Source: an uncultured Thermomicrobia bacterium (GTDB taxonomy: Bacteria > Chloroflexota > Chloroflexia > Thermomicrobiales > JALYUS01). From it: DNA of 64,000 nucleotides. Both the position numbers and the translations under genes were made by a program. The stretch lies in contig CALBSO010000015.1 in assembly GCA_937968015.1 (NCBI GenBank), forward strand, positions 90,087 to 154,086, read 5' to 3'. The notes beneath the pieces are model-generated. The model was not told the DNA's origin, made no database searches, and saw only the letters and a list, made by a program, of their open reading frames with translations. Below, piece by piece: positions 14,723 through 22,489 of this stretch; the stretch's first letter is position 1; each line of letters begins with the position of its first letter.

Positions 14723-15825
14723 GGTTTTCCCTGACCCACCGCACTGTCTACACCTACGCCAGCCCGGTGCATGAGAGTTTCAACGAGGTGCGCTTGCAGC
14801 CCGTATCCGGCGAGACGCAGACCTGCCTCGAATTCGATCTGACGATTGACCCGCCCGCAACAGTGATCACCTTCCGCGATTACTACGGCAACCTGGTCCA
14901 TGATTTCGGCATCCCCTACCTGCACGATCACCTGACCGTCGAGGCGACGAGCGATGTCATCACCTTCGCCGCCGGCGATGTGCCGCTCACCGGGCCGCGC
15001 GGCAGCGAACCGGACGCCTCTCCGCCCCTCGCACGCCTCGCGGATGACCCGCTGATCGCGGACGAGTATGCCGAATTCCTCGGCCCAAGCGCCTATGTCG
15101 CCCTCGATGCCGCGTCGGAGGAACTGGCGCGCGCCCTGCTCGCCGCCGCCCCGGAGACGACGACCTTCGCCTTCCTCCAGCGGGCCTCCGTCTACATCCG
15201 CGATCACTTCACCTATCAACTCGGCACGACGAATGTCCACTCGACCGTCGCGGATGTGATCGCGGGCGGCAGCGGCGTCTGCCAGGACTTCGCGCATCTG
15301 CTGCTCTCCCTCTGCCGCCATGCGGGGCTCCCAGCGCGCTATGTCAGCGGCTACCTCGGTGATATTACGGACAGCGGCGCGTCCCACGCGTGGGCCGAAG
15401 CATTCGTGCCGCCGTACGGCTGGGTCGGGGTGGACGCGACGCTCGGCACGCCCTGCACGGGGCGGCATGTGAAGATCGCCGTCGGGCGCGATTACGCGGA
15501 TGTTGCCGTCGTGCGTGGGACGTACCGGGGCGGGGCGGAGGCGATGATGGCCGTGGAGGTGCATGGCGCGGTACGCGACGAGAGCCAGGGCCTGACAATG
15601 GCGCACGTCTCCGGGCGCGACCGCACGCGCGGCAAATTGATCCAGTACCAGACCGTCGGCGCAATGTCGCAGTTGCAGCGGCTCGGCGCGATGTCGCAAA
15701 CGCTCGGTTCGATGACGCAGACGCTGCACGCCGAACCCGGCTATCTGCCCGGCCAATCCGACGAAGCGGACGTGCCCCGCCAGCAGCCGCAGCAACAGCA
15801 ACAAAGAGTAACGAGTAGCGAGTAG
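14719..15825 (+). CDS. Transglutaminase-like cysteine peptidase family protein
   Basis: 368 residues. The GTG at 14719 overlaps the alpha-E stop. The N-terminal beta domain (RFSLTHRTVYTYASPVHESF, NEVRLQP) is the usual transglutaminase N-domain. The catalytic core has GSGVCQDFAHLLLSLCRH (Cys about 187), SGASHAWAEAFVP (His about 222) and GWVGVDATLG (Asp about 237). Members found with alpha-E and CP_ATPgrasp are predicted amidases or peptide-tag processing enzymes in the cytosol. The C-terminus is Gln-rich (QQPQQQQQ), and its last codons and TAG stop (VTSSE) come from a GAGTAAC/GAGTAGC heptamer array. Confidence 0.88.
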   Translation: MRFSLTHRTVYTYASPVHESFNEVRLQPVSGETQTCLEFDLTIDPPATVITFRDYYGNLVHDFGIPYLHDHLTVEATSDVITFAAGDVPLTGPRGSEPDASPPLARLADDPLIADEYAEFLGPSAYVALDAASEELARALLAAAPETTTFAFLQRASVYIRDHFTYQLGTTNVHSTVADVIAGGSGVCQDFAHLLLSLCRHAGLPARYVSGYLGDITDSGASHAWAEAFVPPYGWVGVDATLGTPCTGRHVKIAVGRDYADVAVVRGTYRGGAEAMMAVEVHGAVRDESQGLTMAHVSGRDRTRGKLIQYQTVGAMSQLQRLGAMSQTLGSMTQTLHAEPGYLPGQSDEADVPRQQPQQQQQRVTSSE

Positions 15826-15868
15826 CGAGTGGGAGGCGGGTTCTCGTTACTCGTTACTCGCTGCTACT
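15805..15868. repeat. GAGTAAC/GAGTAGC heptamer hairpin between convergent genes
   Basis: Left array GAGTAAC, GAGTAGC, GAGTAGC, GAGT (15806-15830); a 12-base loop; right array CTCGTTACTCGTTACTCG (15843-15860) plus a degenerate unit. It encodes the end and stop codon of the transglutaminase gene and overlaps the last codons of the leftward 77-aa gene. It could act as a two-way terminator. Confidence 0.8.
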
Positions 15869-16097
15869 CCTCGTCACGCTCGAGCGCGTCAATGGAGGCG
15901 ACCGCTTCCTCAAGCGTGGCAAAGACGCCGGAATAGCCATCCGACTGGCGGCGCAGCAGATACGTCGCCTTGCTGTCGGGGGTGAGACGATACGTCACGC
16001 CCTGGGATTGGAGCAGATACGCCGTCCGGCCTGCCATCCGTGTGAATGCGATGAGTTCCCGCCCATGAACGGTGCGTGGTTGTACCTCTTCCATCAT
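15864..16097 (-). CDS. Small hypothetical protein, 77 aa
   Basis: 77 residues. The ATG at 16097 (followed by a second ATG) has an AAAGGAGG site 7 bases upstream. The protein looks like a compact beta-rich domain (HGRELIAFTRMAGRTAYLLQ, GVTYRLTPDSKATYLLRRQS) and a short C-terminal helix (FATLEEAVASIDALERDEE). No family recognised. It is first on the left of a set of small minus-strand genes with strong ribosome sites. Its last codons fall in the GAGTAAC-type repeat. Confidence 0.65.
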   Translation of the reverse strand: MMEEVQPRTVHGRELIAFTRMAGRTAYLLQSQGVTYRLTPDSKATYLLRRQSDGYSGVFATLEEAVASIDALERDEE

Positions 16098-16221
16098 TGT
16101 CGAGCCTCCTTTGCGTGCAGTTTCCCGTCACTATGTCGGTGATGAGGAGTATCATTCCGGTTCCAGTATCGCTACGGCTGCCGTGTGTTGTGGCACGGCT
16201 GGGCAGCATAGATTGGCGTGG

Positions 16222-16566
16222 CTACCCGCCTTGGCCGGACGCCGACACGGTTGCCCGCTCCGCGATATCGCGTCGCAGCCAGGAGACGACCTGGGCGTAT
16301 GTCAGCCCCGGTGGCTGCTTGAGCATTGCCAGGTAATTGGCAGGGACGATGTCGCCACAGTTCCAGAGTTGGGTCGTGAACCAGCGCGCCCGTCCGCGCG
16401 CGTCGAGATCCGACCAGCGCTTCGTCTCCTGCTGCTCCCACGGGTATTCTTTGGTGGCGTCCGTATCGAACCACTCCCACCAGCCCGTATGCTGGGCGCC
16501 GTATTCGATCGCCTCGCAGAGCATCGCTCGCACATAGACCGGCGCATGGCCGCTTCGTATTGTCAT
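16222..16566 (-). CDS. Hypothetical protein, 114 aa
   Basis: 114 residues from the ATG at 16566, where AAAGG lies 8 bases upstream; a longer frame to 16659 has no such site. Trp-rich (YGAQHTGWWEWFDTDATKEY, RWSDLDARGRARWFTTQLWN) with a helical end (GLTYAQVVSWLRRDIAER). Cytosolic, no membrane segment. Family not recognised. Confidence 0.55.
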   Translation of the reverse strand: MTIRSGHAPVYVRAMLCEAIEYGAQHTGWWEWFDTDATKEYPWEQQETKRWSDLDARGRARWFTTQLWNCGDIVPANYLAMLKQPPGLTYAQVVSWLRRDIAERATVSASGQGG

Positions 16567-16624
16567 CCTCCCAACCTTTCTATCGCATACTTCGTGCTGT
16601 CCATCATGCCCCAAGGCAGGCGCA

Positions 16625-16762
16625 CTATGGCGTTGCCGTGGGCGGATATCCCGTAGCAAGCCGGGCGTCTTCGTGTGCCGACGCCGGCCCGTGGTCGGCA
16701 GCGATCGGCGCCCCGACGATGAGAGACGTCAACGGCATGGGCAATGAGATTGACGGTATCAT
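16625..16762 (-). CDS. Small protein, 45 aa, coupled to the DUF3892 gene
   Basis: The ATG at 16762 overlaps the stop of the DUF3892 gene (ATGA at 16759-16762) and has a GGGAGGAG site 8 bases upstream. The first 20 residues are hydrophobic (MIPSISLPMPLTSLIVGAPI), then a polar tail. Probably a real small protein because of the coupling and ribosome site; possibly membrane-associated. Function unknown. Confidence 0.45.
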   Translation of the reverse strand: MIPSISLPMPLTSLIVGAPIAADHGPASAHEDARLATGYPPTATP

Positions 16763-17094
16763 GGTGTACTCCTCCCGCGTGCGGAGACGGTGGGTCGCGG
16801 CGCGACTTCCCCCACACATTCGGGCAGAGCGAGCAAATCATCCGTCCACTGGCCATCTACAACCGCCCGCAAATAGGGGTTGTCGCGGTCGTCCGTCACC
16901 TGAATAGTCGCGCGCTTTCCACCCACCCGCGTGTAGAATGTCTCTCCGCCGGAGTTAATCGCGGCGGTCACTTGCCAGCGCGTCATCTGCCAGCCCTTGC
17001 CTCCGAGGTGGGTAATCCCCTTGTGGCGATCCTGCTGCGGATGCTTCTTGACGCAGGTCACTTCCCGCTCCGCAGGTTGACGCTGTTGGGCCAT
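16759..17094 (-). CDS. DUF3892 domain protein
   Basis: 111 residues. The core VTCVKKHPQQDRHKGITHLG followed by KGWQMTRWQVTAAINSG and FYTRVGGKRATIQV matches the DUF3892 pattern, short proteins of unknown function in which a KITHLGG-like turn links two strand pairs. The C-terminus (about 85-111) is low complexity. The ATG at 17094 has GAGGAG upstream. Coupled by overlap to the 45-aa frame downstream. Confidence 0.7.
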   Translation of the reverse strand: MAQQRQPAEREVTCVKKHPQQDRHKGITHLGGKGWQMTRWQVTAAINSGGETFYTRVGGKRATIQVTDDRDNPYLRAVVDGQWTDDLLALPECVGEVAPRPTVSARGRSTP

Positions 17095-17329
17095 GGCATA
17101 TTCTCCTCTTTGGCCGCTCCTGTTTGCTGGGATACGCCGGTATCACCCGTGCCCCCGTTCAACGATGTGAACGATGCGGCTGGGTATCGCGACACGCGTG
17201 TTTGGCAGCATGGAGCAAGCGCGATGCCGAAAGGCCCGTGCTATCGTCGGAGTGGGAAACGCAATCGGCGATGCGGAATACCACAGACGGATCGCGAATC
17301 GCGCCTTGCCCATAGGCCGATCTCGTCGC

Positions 17330-17416
17330 TTAGGTGCGATGAAAGAGTTTCGCCCACCACTGGCGTAGTTTGCTGAGGAAGCCGCTGGGGCTGGCGGATT
17401 TCGGTTCCGGTTGCAT
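17330..17416 (-). CDS. Candidate 28-residue amphipathic peptide
   Basis: ATG at 17416 with GAGGGA about 6 bases upstream, stop TAA at 17330. The translation starts MQPEPKSASPSGFLSKLRQW and ends in a basic, Trp-rich helix (KLRQWWAKLFHRT). Short, but the ribosome site, strand and surroundings match its small-protein neighbours. It could be a membrane-active or regulatory peptide. Speculative. Confidence 0.35.
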   Translation of the reverse strand: MQPEPKSASPSGFLSKLRQWWAKLFHRT

Positions 17417-17707
17417 GGGTATCCCTCGTTTTTCTGTGGGGATCGCAACGCCCGGCGGGCGACGCTCCGGTCCGGCACCGATACAAAAATATAACCTTCA
17501 GGGGGCGATAGCGCGGGCGGTCATGGACCAACTGCAGTCATTTGTCGCCTCTTCCAGACAGTGTACCACAGAAATTCCCTAATAACTACCACGCGTCTCA
17601 AAACCGCATTTGCTGCGACGGGTGGGCGGCGCGTGTCGCGCTCCCGCTCATTGATCGGCGCATGTGCTCTCCCATCCGCGTGCCGAGCATCGCCCAGTCT
17701 CTTCCGC
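17417..17707. other. Intergenic stretch, nothing recognised
   Basis: About 290 bases with no frame carrying a credible ribosome site on either strand. It is slightly AT-richer than neighbours (TACAAAAATATAACC near 17480) and may hold the promoter of the leftward small genes. Confidence 0.3.
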
Positions 17708-18004
17708 CTAGCTATTCACCTTCTTCATGATGTTTGCGAACTCCTCCTCGGTGTACGCCCGCATCGTCTCCGTGCGCACGTTCCCCAGCTGTCCCAGCTT
17801 CAGCGCTAGCGCCGAGATCGTCTCATCGTCCGGGGCCTCGATCCGCGTGGCGATGTCATGGCGCCCCATCGTGAAGAAGATACCATGCACCGTGCACCCC
17901 ATCTGGGTCGCGAGCTGCTTGAAGGCTTGGGCGCGGCGCGGGCTCTCCTTGAGGTCCTTCACCCCCTGATCGGTCCAGTTGACGAGCGAGATATACATCG
18001 GCAT
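17708..18004 (-). CDS. GYD domain protein
   Basis: 98 residues. The whole chain matches the GYD family of small ferredoxin-like alpha/beta proteins: MYISLVNWTDQGVKDLKESP, MGCTVHGIFFTMGRHDIATR, and the C-terminal ALALKLGQLGNVRTETMRAY. The characteristic turn is FTMGRHD in place of G-x-Y-D. Members are cytosolic and of unclear function, often found near stress or metabolic genes. The ATG at 18004 has AAAGGGGA upstream; a second in-frame ATG lies 6 bases on. Confidence 0.8.
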   Translation of the reverse strand: MPMYISLVNWTDQGVKDLKESPRRAQAFKQLATQMGCTVHGIFFTMGRHDIATRIEAPDDETISALALKLGQLGNVRTETMRAYTEEEFANIMKKVNS

Positions 18005-18266
18005 GCACGTTCCCCTTTCTCGAGCAGCGGATCATGGATTCACTGTCGAACAGGCACACAGATGGGAGAGCCACCGTATTGTACACGCACGCCTGGACGG
18101 TGTTCAATGCGTATGCGGTTATTGCTATTGCTCGGTGAGGGTTTCGAAACAGGTTATCGAGAATCTCGTATGGAAAGGGAATCGGATACACCACACAGCC
18201 AATCGGCTGCCGAGACAGCGGGATGCGTGGGTGGCTGCCCGGTCGTCTCGTGGTGATGTGAGGCAG

Positions 18267-18581
18267 TTATTGCAGGAATTGGTCGCCAAAGACGATATGG
18301 ACGACGGGTGCATGAGGTAGGCAATCAAGCCGATCGGTCGGCACCCACTGATAGTGGCAATACGTCACATCCGCGATGTATCCACCAACCGTGCGCCGCA
18401 CATACATGCACGCCGTGCTGTCCGGCGTGTGACGGACGGGGACATCGGTCTGGATGTGGCAGCCCTGATCGGCCGTCACCATGAGCGCGGAAGGAGCGAC
18501 ATAGGCCCATTCGCCAGGCATAAGATCGGAAATGGTCTCCGTTATGGGCGGTTCCGGCATTGTGGGCGTCGTCTGCGCCAT
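18267..18581 (-). CDS. Hypothetical protein, 104 aa
   Basis: 104 residues from the ATG at 18581 (GAGGAG site upstream). The N-terminus is Thr/Pro-rich (MAQTTPTMPEPPITETISDL), followed by a beta-rich body with four Cys (QGCHIQTDVPVRHTPDS, ACMYVRRTVGGYIADVTYCH). No signal peptide. Family not recognised. A dyad 41 bases upstream of the start (18622-18639) may control it. Confidence 0.55.
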   Translation of the reverse strand: MAQTTPTMPEPPITETISDLMPGEWAYVAPSALMVTADQGCHIQTDVPVRHTPDSTACMYVRRTVGGYIADVTYCHYQWVPTDRLDCLPHAPVVHIVFGDQFLQ

Positions 18582-18621
18582 GGCGTGCTCCTCATCAGTT
18601 CGGACTATCTCACCGCACGTA

Positions 18622-18639
18622 TTATACATCGCTGTATAA
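18622..18639 (-). promoter_or_regulatory. Inverted repeat upstream of the 104-aa gene
   Basis: TTATACA-TCGC-TGTATAA, a perfect 7-base dyad with AT-rich arms that also resembles a -10 hexamer. Lies 41 bases before the ATG at 18581. Candidate operator for a small regulator; the regulator is unknown. Confidence 0.4.
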
Positions 18640-18770
18640 ATCTTGTCGAGGGTTGCATCGTACGGACATTCTCGCTCCTGCATAGTGGACGAACATTTCA
18701 TGACAGTTTCTCCGGACCGGGGTAAGAACCGTGTCATTGCGTTTTACCGTACAATTAAGGAAAGCAATAA

Positions 18771-19388
18771 TTACTGCCGCGCGGGGACACCCTTCACCGT
18801 GACATGACAAGGAACATCAGCGACGACAACCGACCCAGCCCCGACGACCGCACCGTCACCGATAATCTTGCCCGGTATAATGGCCGCACCTACACCAATG
18901 AAGGCACCATCGCCGACGTGGACACCGCCCGCCAGATGCGCGCCCGGCCCGATGTGGGCATAATTATTGATGATGCAATCGAGACCGACTGATGCTGCCG
19001 TATTCACGATCGTGTGATCTCCTAATACCGCGTCGGGGCTAATCACCGCCCCTGCGACGACAACGACGCCGCGCCCCATGCGCACAGAGGCGGCAACGGT
19101 TGCTTGAGGATGAATTGCGTTGCACCAGAGGCCCTGGACATTCTCGCCCAGACGCTCCACGATCCGTTTTCGTGCCGCGATGTTACCGACGCCGATTATC
19201 AGCCCATCAGGCATGTAGGTGGCGTAGGAGTCAATACTGCCCAAGACGGGCACGTCGAGGCGCGTTGCCCCCCACGTTGGAGGATCATCGTCTAGGAATC
19301 CCAGGACGGGCGTGCCCTGACAGCGAAAGATGTCCGCGATCACCTTCCCGTGCCTGCCCGCGCCGAGAATCAGTATACCCCTCTTCAC
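18771..19388 (-). CDS. PglD/NeuD-type sugar O/N-acetyltransferase
   Basis: 205 residues. The N-terminal Rossmann-like part (GILILGAGRHGKVIADIFRC) binds the nucleotide sugar. The C-terminal half is a left-handed beta-helix of hexapeptide repeats (ASVRMGRGVVVVAGAVISPD, then NNYAHIGPGAHLAGGVHVGD), with the catalytic His expected in the INNYAHIGPG turn. The end PCHVTVKGVPARQ is typical of PglD/NeuD. Proteins of this type acetylate UDP-4-amino-sugars. With the PglC-like transferase (next upstream) and PglE-like aminotransferase (30521-31672), it points to an N-acetylated amino-sugar as the first sugar of the exopolysaccharide. Last gene of the locus. Confidence 0.88.
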   Translation of the reverse strand: MKRGILILGAGRHGKVIADIFRCQGTPVLGFLDDDPPTWGATRLDVPVLGSIDSYATYMPDGLIIGVGNIAARKRIVERLGENVQGLWCNAIHPQATVAASVRMGRGVVVVAGAVISPDAVLGDHTIVNTAASVGLDCIINNYAHIGPGAHLAGGVHVGDGAFIGVGAAIIPGKIIGDGAVVGAGSVVVADVPCHVTVKGVPARQ

Positions 19389-19417
19389 TCGGACGCTCCT
19401 TCGGTCGTAGGATTGCG

Positions 19418-20017
19418 CTACCCTAGGAACTCGCTCATCGTCACATGACCTGCCTGATTAATGTCAGCACGTCGCATGACCTTCCAGAATGTCGAACCGA
19501 GGACTTTCAGATCGAGTATAAACGATTGATGCTCAATGTACCATAGATCATAGACGAACTTCTGCTCCCAAGTAATTGTGTTGCGCCCGTTAATCTGCGC
19601 CCAGCCTGTGATGCCGGGCCGCACCTCATGGCGGCGCATCTGCTCTGCCGTGTAGCGTTCTGCGTAGTCGACGCGGAGGGGGCGCGGCCCGACAAGGCTC
19701 ATCTCGCCCCGGAGAATGTTCAGCAGTTCCGGCAGTTCGTCGAGGCTGCTGCGGCGCAGGAAACCACCGAAGCGCGTCAGCCGCTGCTCATCGGGGAGCA
19801 GGTCACCGTCCGCACCCCGCGCATCGGTCATCGTGCGGAACTTGATGACTGCGAATGGCGTACCGTCTTTGCCGAGCCGCTGTTGGCGGAAGAAGACGGG
19901 CGCGCCGATCTTCCGCCACACGAGCAGCACGACGATCAGGAGCAGCGGCCCGAAGACGATCAGCCCGAGTGTGGTCAGAATGAGGTCAAGCAGGCGTTGA
20001 CCGAAGCGGCGATACAC
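19418..20017 (-). CDS. PglC/WcaJ-type initiating sugar-phosphate transferase
   Basis: 199 residues from the GTG at 20017, which has GGGAGGG 6 bases upstream; an ATG at 20035 lacks a ribosome site. One N-terminal membrane helix (LLDLILTTLGLIVFGPLLLI) precedes the bacterial sugar transferase domain: FFRQQRLGKDGTPFAVIKFR, RFGGFLRRSSLDELPELLN, LSLVGPRPLRVDY-like (MSLVGPRPLRVDY), RPGITGWAQING. It transfers a sugar-1-phosphate to undecaprenyl phosphate at the inner membrane face, starting the repeat unit. The short form without extra N-terminal helices resembles PglC. Overlaps the upstream glycosyltransferase gene by about 32 bases. Confidence 0.9.
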   Translation of the reverse strand: MYRRFGQRLLDLILTTLGLIVFGPLLLIVVLLVWRKIGAPVFFRQQRLGKDGTPFAVIKFRTMTDARGADGDLLPDEQRLTRFGGFLRRSSLDELPELLNILRGEMSLVGPRPLRVDYAERYTAEQMRRHEVRPGITGWAQINGRNTITWEQKFVYDLWYIEHQSFILDLKVLGSTFWKVMRRADINQAGHVTMSEFLG

Positions 20018-21218
20018 CGGTGGCCCTCCCCGCATGTGTGAGAATTCGCGCGTACATCTCAAGCACATCCGCATTGTTCGTCTTGCCGTTGAAGAGATGT
20101 TCGGCGCGGTCGTGCCCCTTCGCGGCCATCGCGCGCGTCCGCTCCGGGTCATTCAGCGCGTCGAGGATCGCCGCCGCCATCGCGGGCGGGTCCTTCGGTG
20201 ATACCAGCCAGCCCGTCTCGCCGTCCACGATCAGATCGGGCTGGCCGCCGACATTGGTCGCGATCACCGGGATACCGAGCAGTTGCGCCTCCACCGCCGT
20301 CCCCGCGACTCCCTCGGTGTGCGACGGCTGCACGGCGATGTCGAAATCGGGCAGAAGTTCCGGTACGTCGGCGCGCATACCGAGGAAGATCACTCGGTCG
20401 CCGCACATCTCCTTGCCGTAGGCGCGCACCCGCTCCTCATAGGTGTGCGCGCCGTTCCAGCCACCACCGACGAAGACACCCATCACCTCCGGCTTTTCTT
20501 TCAGCACAATCGAGAGCGCGTCAATCAGGTCCTCGTGCCCCTTCAGGCCACGCCGCTGGCGGAGATACCGCTTCGGCGCATACATGATGCCGACCATGCC
20601 GATGAGTGAGACATCGTCGGGGATGCCGCACTCGCTGCGAATCTTACCCTTTGGGTGATAGACGTATTCTTCGAGGTCCACGCCATAGTCAGAGACGAAA
20701 AGGCGGTCATCGCCGATGCCGGATTGGCGGTAGATGTCGCAGATTGAGTGGCAGGTGCCGATCCAGTAATCGCGCGGCCCCGCAGTGGCGATTTCGGCGC
20801 GGCGGAAGAAGGCATGCTCCAGATGGAGCGGCCCCGGCACCTGGAAGACGCGCGGGATCGGGTGTTTCTTGCCGAGCACCAGCCGCGCCGTCAGCGTCGT
20901 GCCGACGTAGTAACTATGGATGATGTCCGGCTGTACCTCCTCGACCAGCGCGCGCAATTGTTTGAAGCGCGTCGGCGCGAGCCACGGCTTCATAATCGGG
21001 AAGTCCGTCTCCATCGGGTGAACGATGACACCCGCCGCCTCATACTCCGGGATGCGCGGCCCACCAGCGGGCGCGGCGAGGTGCGCCTCGACGCCGAGCC
21101 GGACGTGGTCACGCGTCTGGCGCACCGCCCATGGCCCACCGGCCGACGTTTTCGCCAGATAGAGGACTCTCAATGCCCCATCCTTACCGCTCCCCATCAT
21201 CCTTCTATACCTCTCCAT
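19986..21218 (-). CDS. GT4-family glycosyltransferase
   Basis: 410 residues with the two Rossmann-like domains of GT-B enzymes. The acceptor half starts RVLYLAKTSAGGPWAVRQT; the donor half has VGIMYAPKRYLRQRRGLKGH and the GT4 nucleotide-sugar motif with two acidic residues in SHTEGVAGTAVEAQLLGIPV followed by GGQPDLI. Cytosolic face of the membrane, adding a sugar to the lipid-linked repeat unit. The alternative start at 21200 is also reasonable. Confidence 0.88.
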   Translation of the reverse strand: MERYRRMMGSGKDGALRVLYLAKTSAGGPWAVRQTRDHVRLGVEAHLAAPAGGPRIPEYEAAGVIVHPMETDFPIMKPWLAPTRFKQLRALVEEVQPDIIHSYYVGTTLTARLVLGKKHPIPRVFQVPGPLHLEHAFFRRAEIATAGPRDYWIGTCHSICDIYRQSGIGDDRLFVSDYGVDLEEYVYHPKGKIRSECGIPDDVSLIGMVGIMYAPKRYLRQRRGLKGHEDLIDALSIVLKEKPEVMGVFVGGGWNGAHTYEERVRAYGKEMCGDRVIFLGMRADVPELLPDFDIAVQPSHTEGVAGTAVEAQLLGIPVIATNVGGQPDLIVDGETGWLVSPKDPPAMAAAILDALNDPERTRAMAAKGHDRAEHLFNGKTNNADVLEMYARILTHAGRATGVSPLRSTPA

Positions 21219-21247
21219 CTGTCCTACTCCACCAATTCATCGTCGCC

Positions 21248-22489
21248 TCATCCGACTCCCGCGGACACGGACTCCATCACCGGGCCTTCCTGCCGCACGC
21301 CATCCCGCTCCACCCACGCCTCGGTACGTTCCCGGAGTGCGCGGTAGAAGTTCGTGCGACGGGCGCGCAGTTCGTCCTCACCGTAGGTATGCGCGTGTGC
21401 GAGGTTGCGGGCGGACATGCGGGCCATCCGCTGCGGGTCAGTAACGACCGCACGGATGATATTCGCCAGCGCGGCGACGTCGCCGGGCGGCACCATGTCC
21501 TCGGCAGGCAGCAGTTCGGGGATGCCGCCCATCGTCGAGCCGATGCACGGCAGGCCACGCGCCATCGCTTCGATCAGCGCGCGGGGCATGCCTTCCGTGC
21601 GGGAAGGCATGCAGAAGATGTCCGCCGCGTCGAGTTCCGCGCGCACGGCGGCCCCGGCAGTCAACTGCCCGCGGAAGATGACGCGCTCCGCCATGCCGAG
21701 CGCGGCGGCGCGTCCCTCCAACTCGGGCCGGTGCTTGCCGTCCCCGATGAGGACGAGCCGGAGGTCCAATCCCTCCTTCACCAGTTGCGCGACGGCGTCA
21801 ATCTGCACATCCGGCGCTTTGTACATCTGCGCCAGCGAGCCGACGGTGACGAGCGTGTATGGTCCCTCGTGGCGCGGTGCGCGCGGCGTGGCGACGAATG
21901 TCCCCTCGGAGAGTTCGACATCCGAGTAGTACGTCGTGAACGACCCCGACGCGGGTGGATAGCGGCGTTGCAGCGCGTGCTCGGTGACGTACCCCGTCGC
22001 CGCCGCGCCCGCGCAGAGCCGCCGCAGTCTCTTCGGGGACCACCAGCGGAAGAAGGGACGCAAGGGGTGCCGCACCGCGCCGGGCGCGAAGACATCGTAA
22101 GGATCGCCGAGCACTTCGACGCCGTATGGATGACCCGCCCGCCTGAGCGCCGGTTCGATCTGCCCGGCGATTGTCGAGGGGGCGCGGAAAATTACCGCAT
22201 CCGCCGGCCCGACCGCCGCCACTGCCGCCGCCGTTAGCCGCTGCCGCTGCCGGAGATACTGCCACGGGCCGATGTAGAACGGTAACGCCGCGAATGAGAT
22301 GCCGTCGCCATCCGCCCGCTGCCACGTCTCCGGCACCGCTTCGACCGCCCGCAGCCGCGCGACGACGCGGACATGGTCGAAGACTGCCAGGTAGCGGGAC
22401 CAGAAAGGGCACGCAAACATCGTCTGCGTCCAGACTGCGCCATCCGGCGTCCGGTCGAAACGATGCTCAATCGAGACGACGAGGTTCAT
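21248..22489 (-). CDS. GT4-family glycosyltransferase
   Basis: 413 residues, GT-B fold. N-domain MNLVVSIEHRFDRTPDGAVW; donor domain YTLVTVGSLAQMYKAPDVQI, ADIFCMPSRTEGMPRALIEA and MARGLPCIGSTMGGIPELL (E-x7-E motif of GT4). Its ATG overlaps the stop of the Wzy-like gene (ATGA). Donor sugar not predictable. Confidence 0.88.
   Translation of the reverse strand: MNLVVSIEHRFDRTPDGAVWTQTMFACPFWSRYLAVFDHVRVVARLRAVEAVPETWQRADGDGISFAALPFYIGPWQYLRQRQRLTAAAVAAVGPADAVIFRAPSTIAGQIEPALRRAGHPYGVEVLGDPYDVFAPGAVRHPLRPFFRWWSPKRLRRLCAGAAATGYVTEHALQRRYPPASGSFTTYYSDVELSEGTFVATPRAPRHEGPYTLVTVGSLAQMYKAPDVQIDAVAQLVKEGLDLRLVLIGDGKHRPELEGRAAALGMAERVIFRGQLTAGAAVRAELDAADIFCMPSRTEGMPRALIEAMARGLPCIGSTMGGIPELLPAEDMVPPGDVAALANIIRAVVTDPQRMARMSARNLAHAHTYGEDELRARRTNFYRALRERTEAWVERDGVRQEGPVMESVSAGVG

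Noticed and set aside
13123..15868. CRISPR array
   Set aside because: The repeats are contiguous 7-base units without spacers and face inverted copies; no cas genes are nearby.
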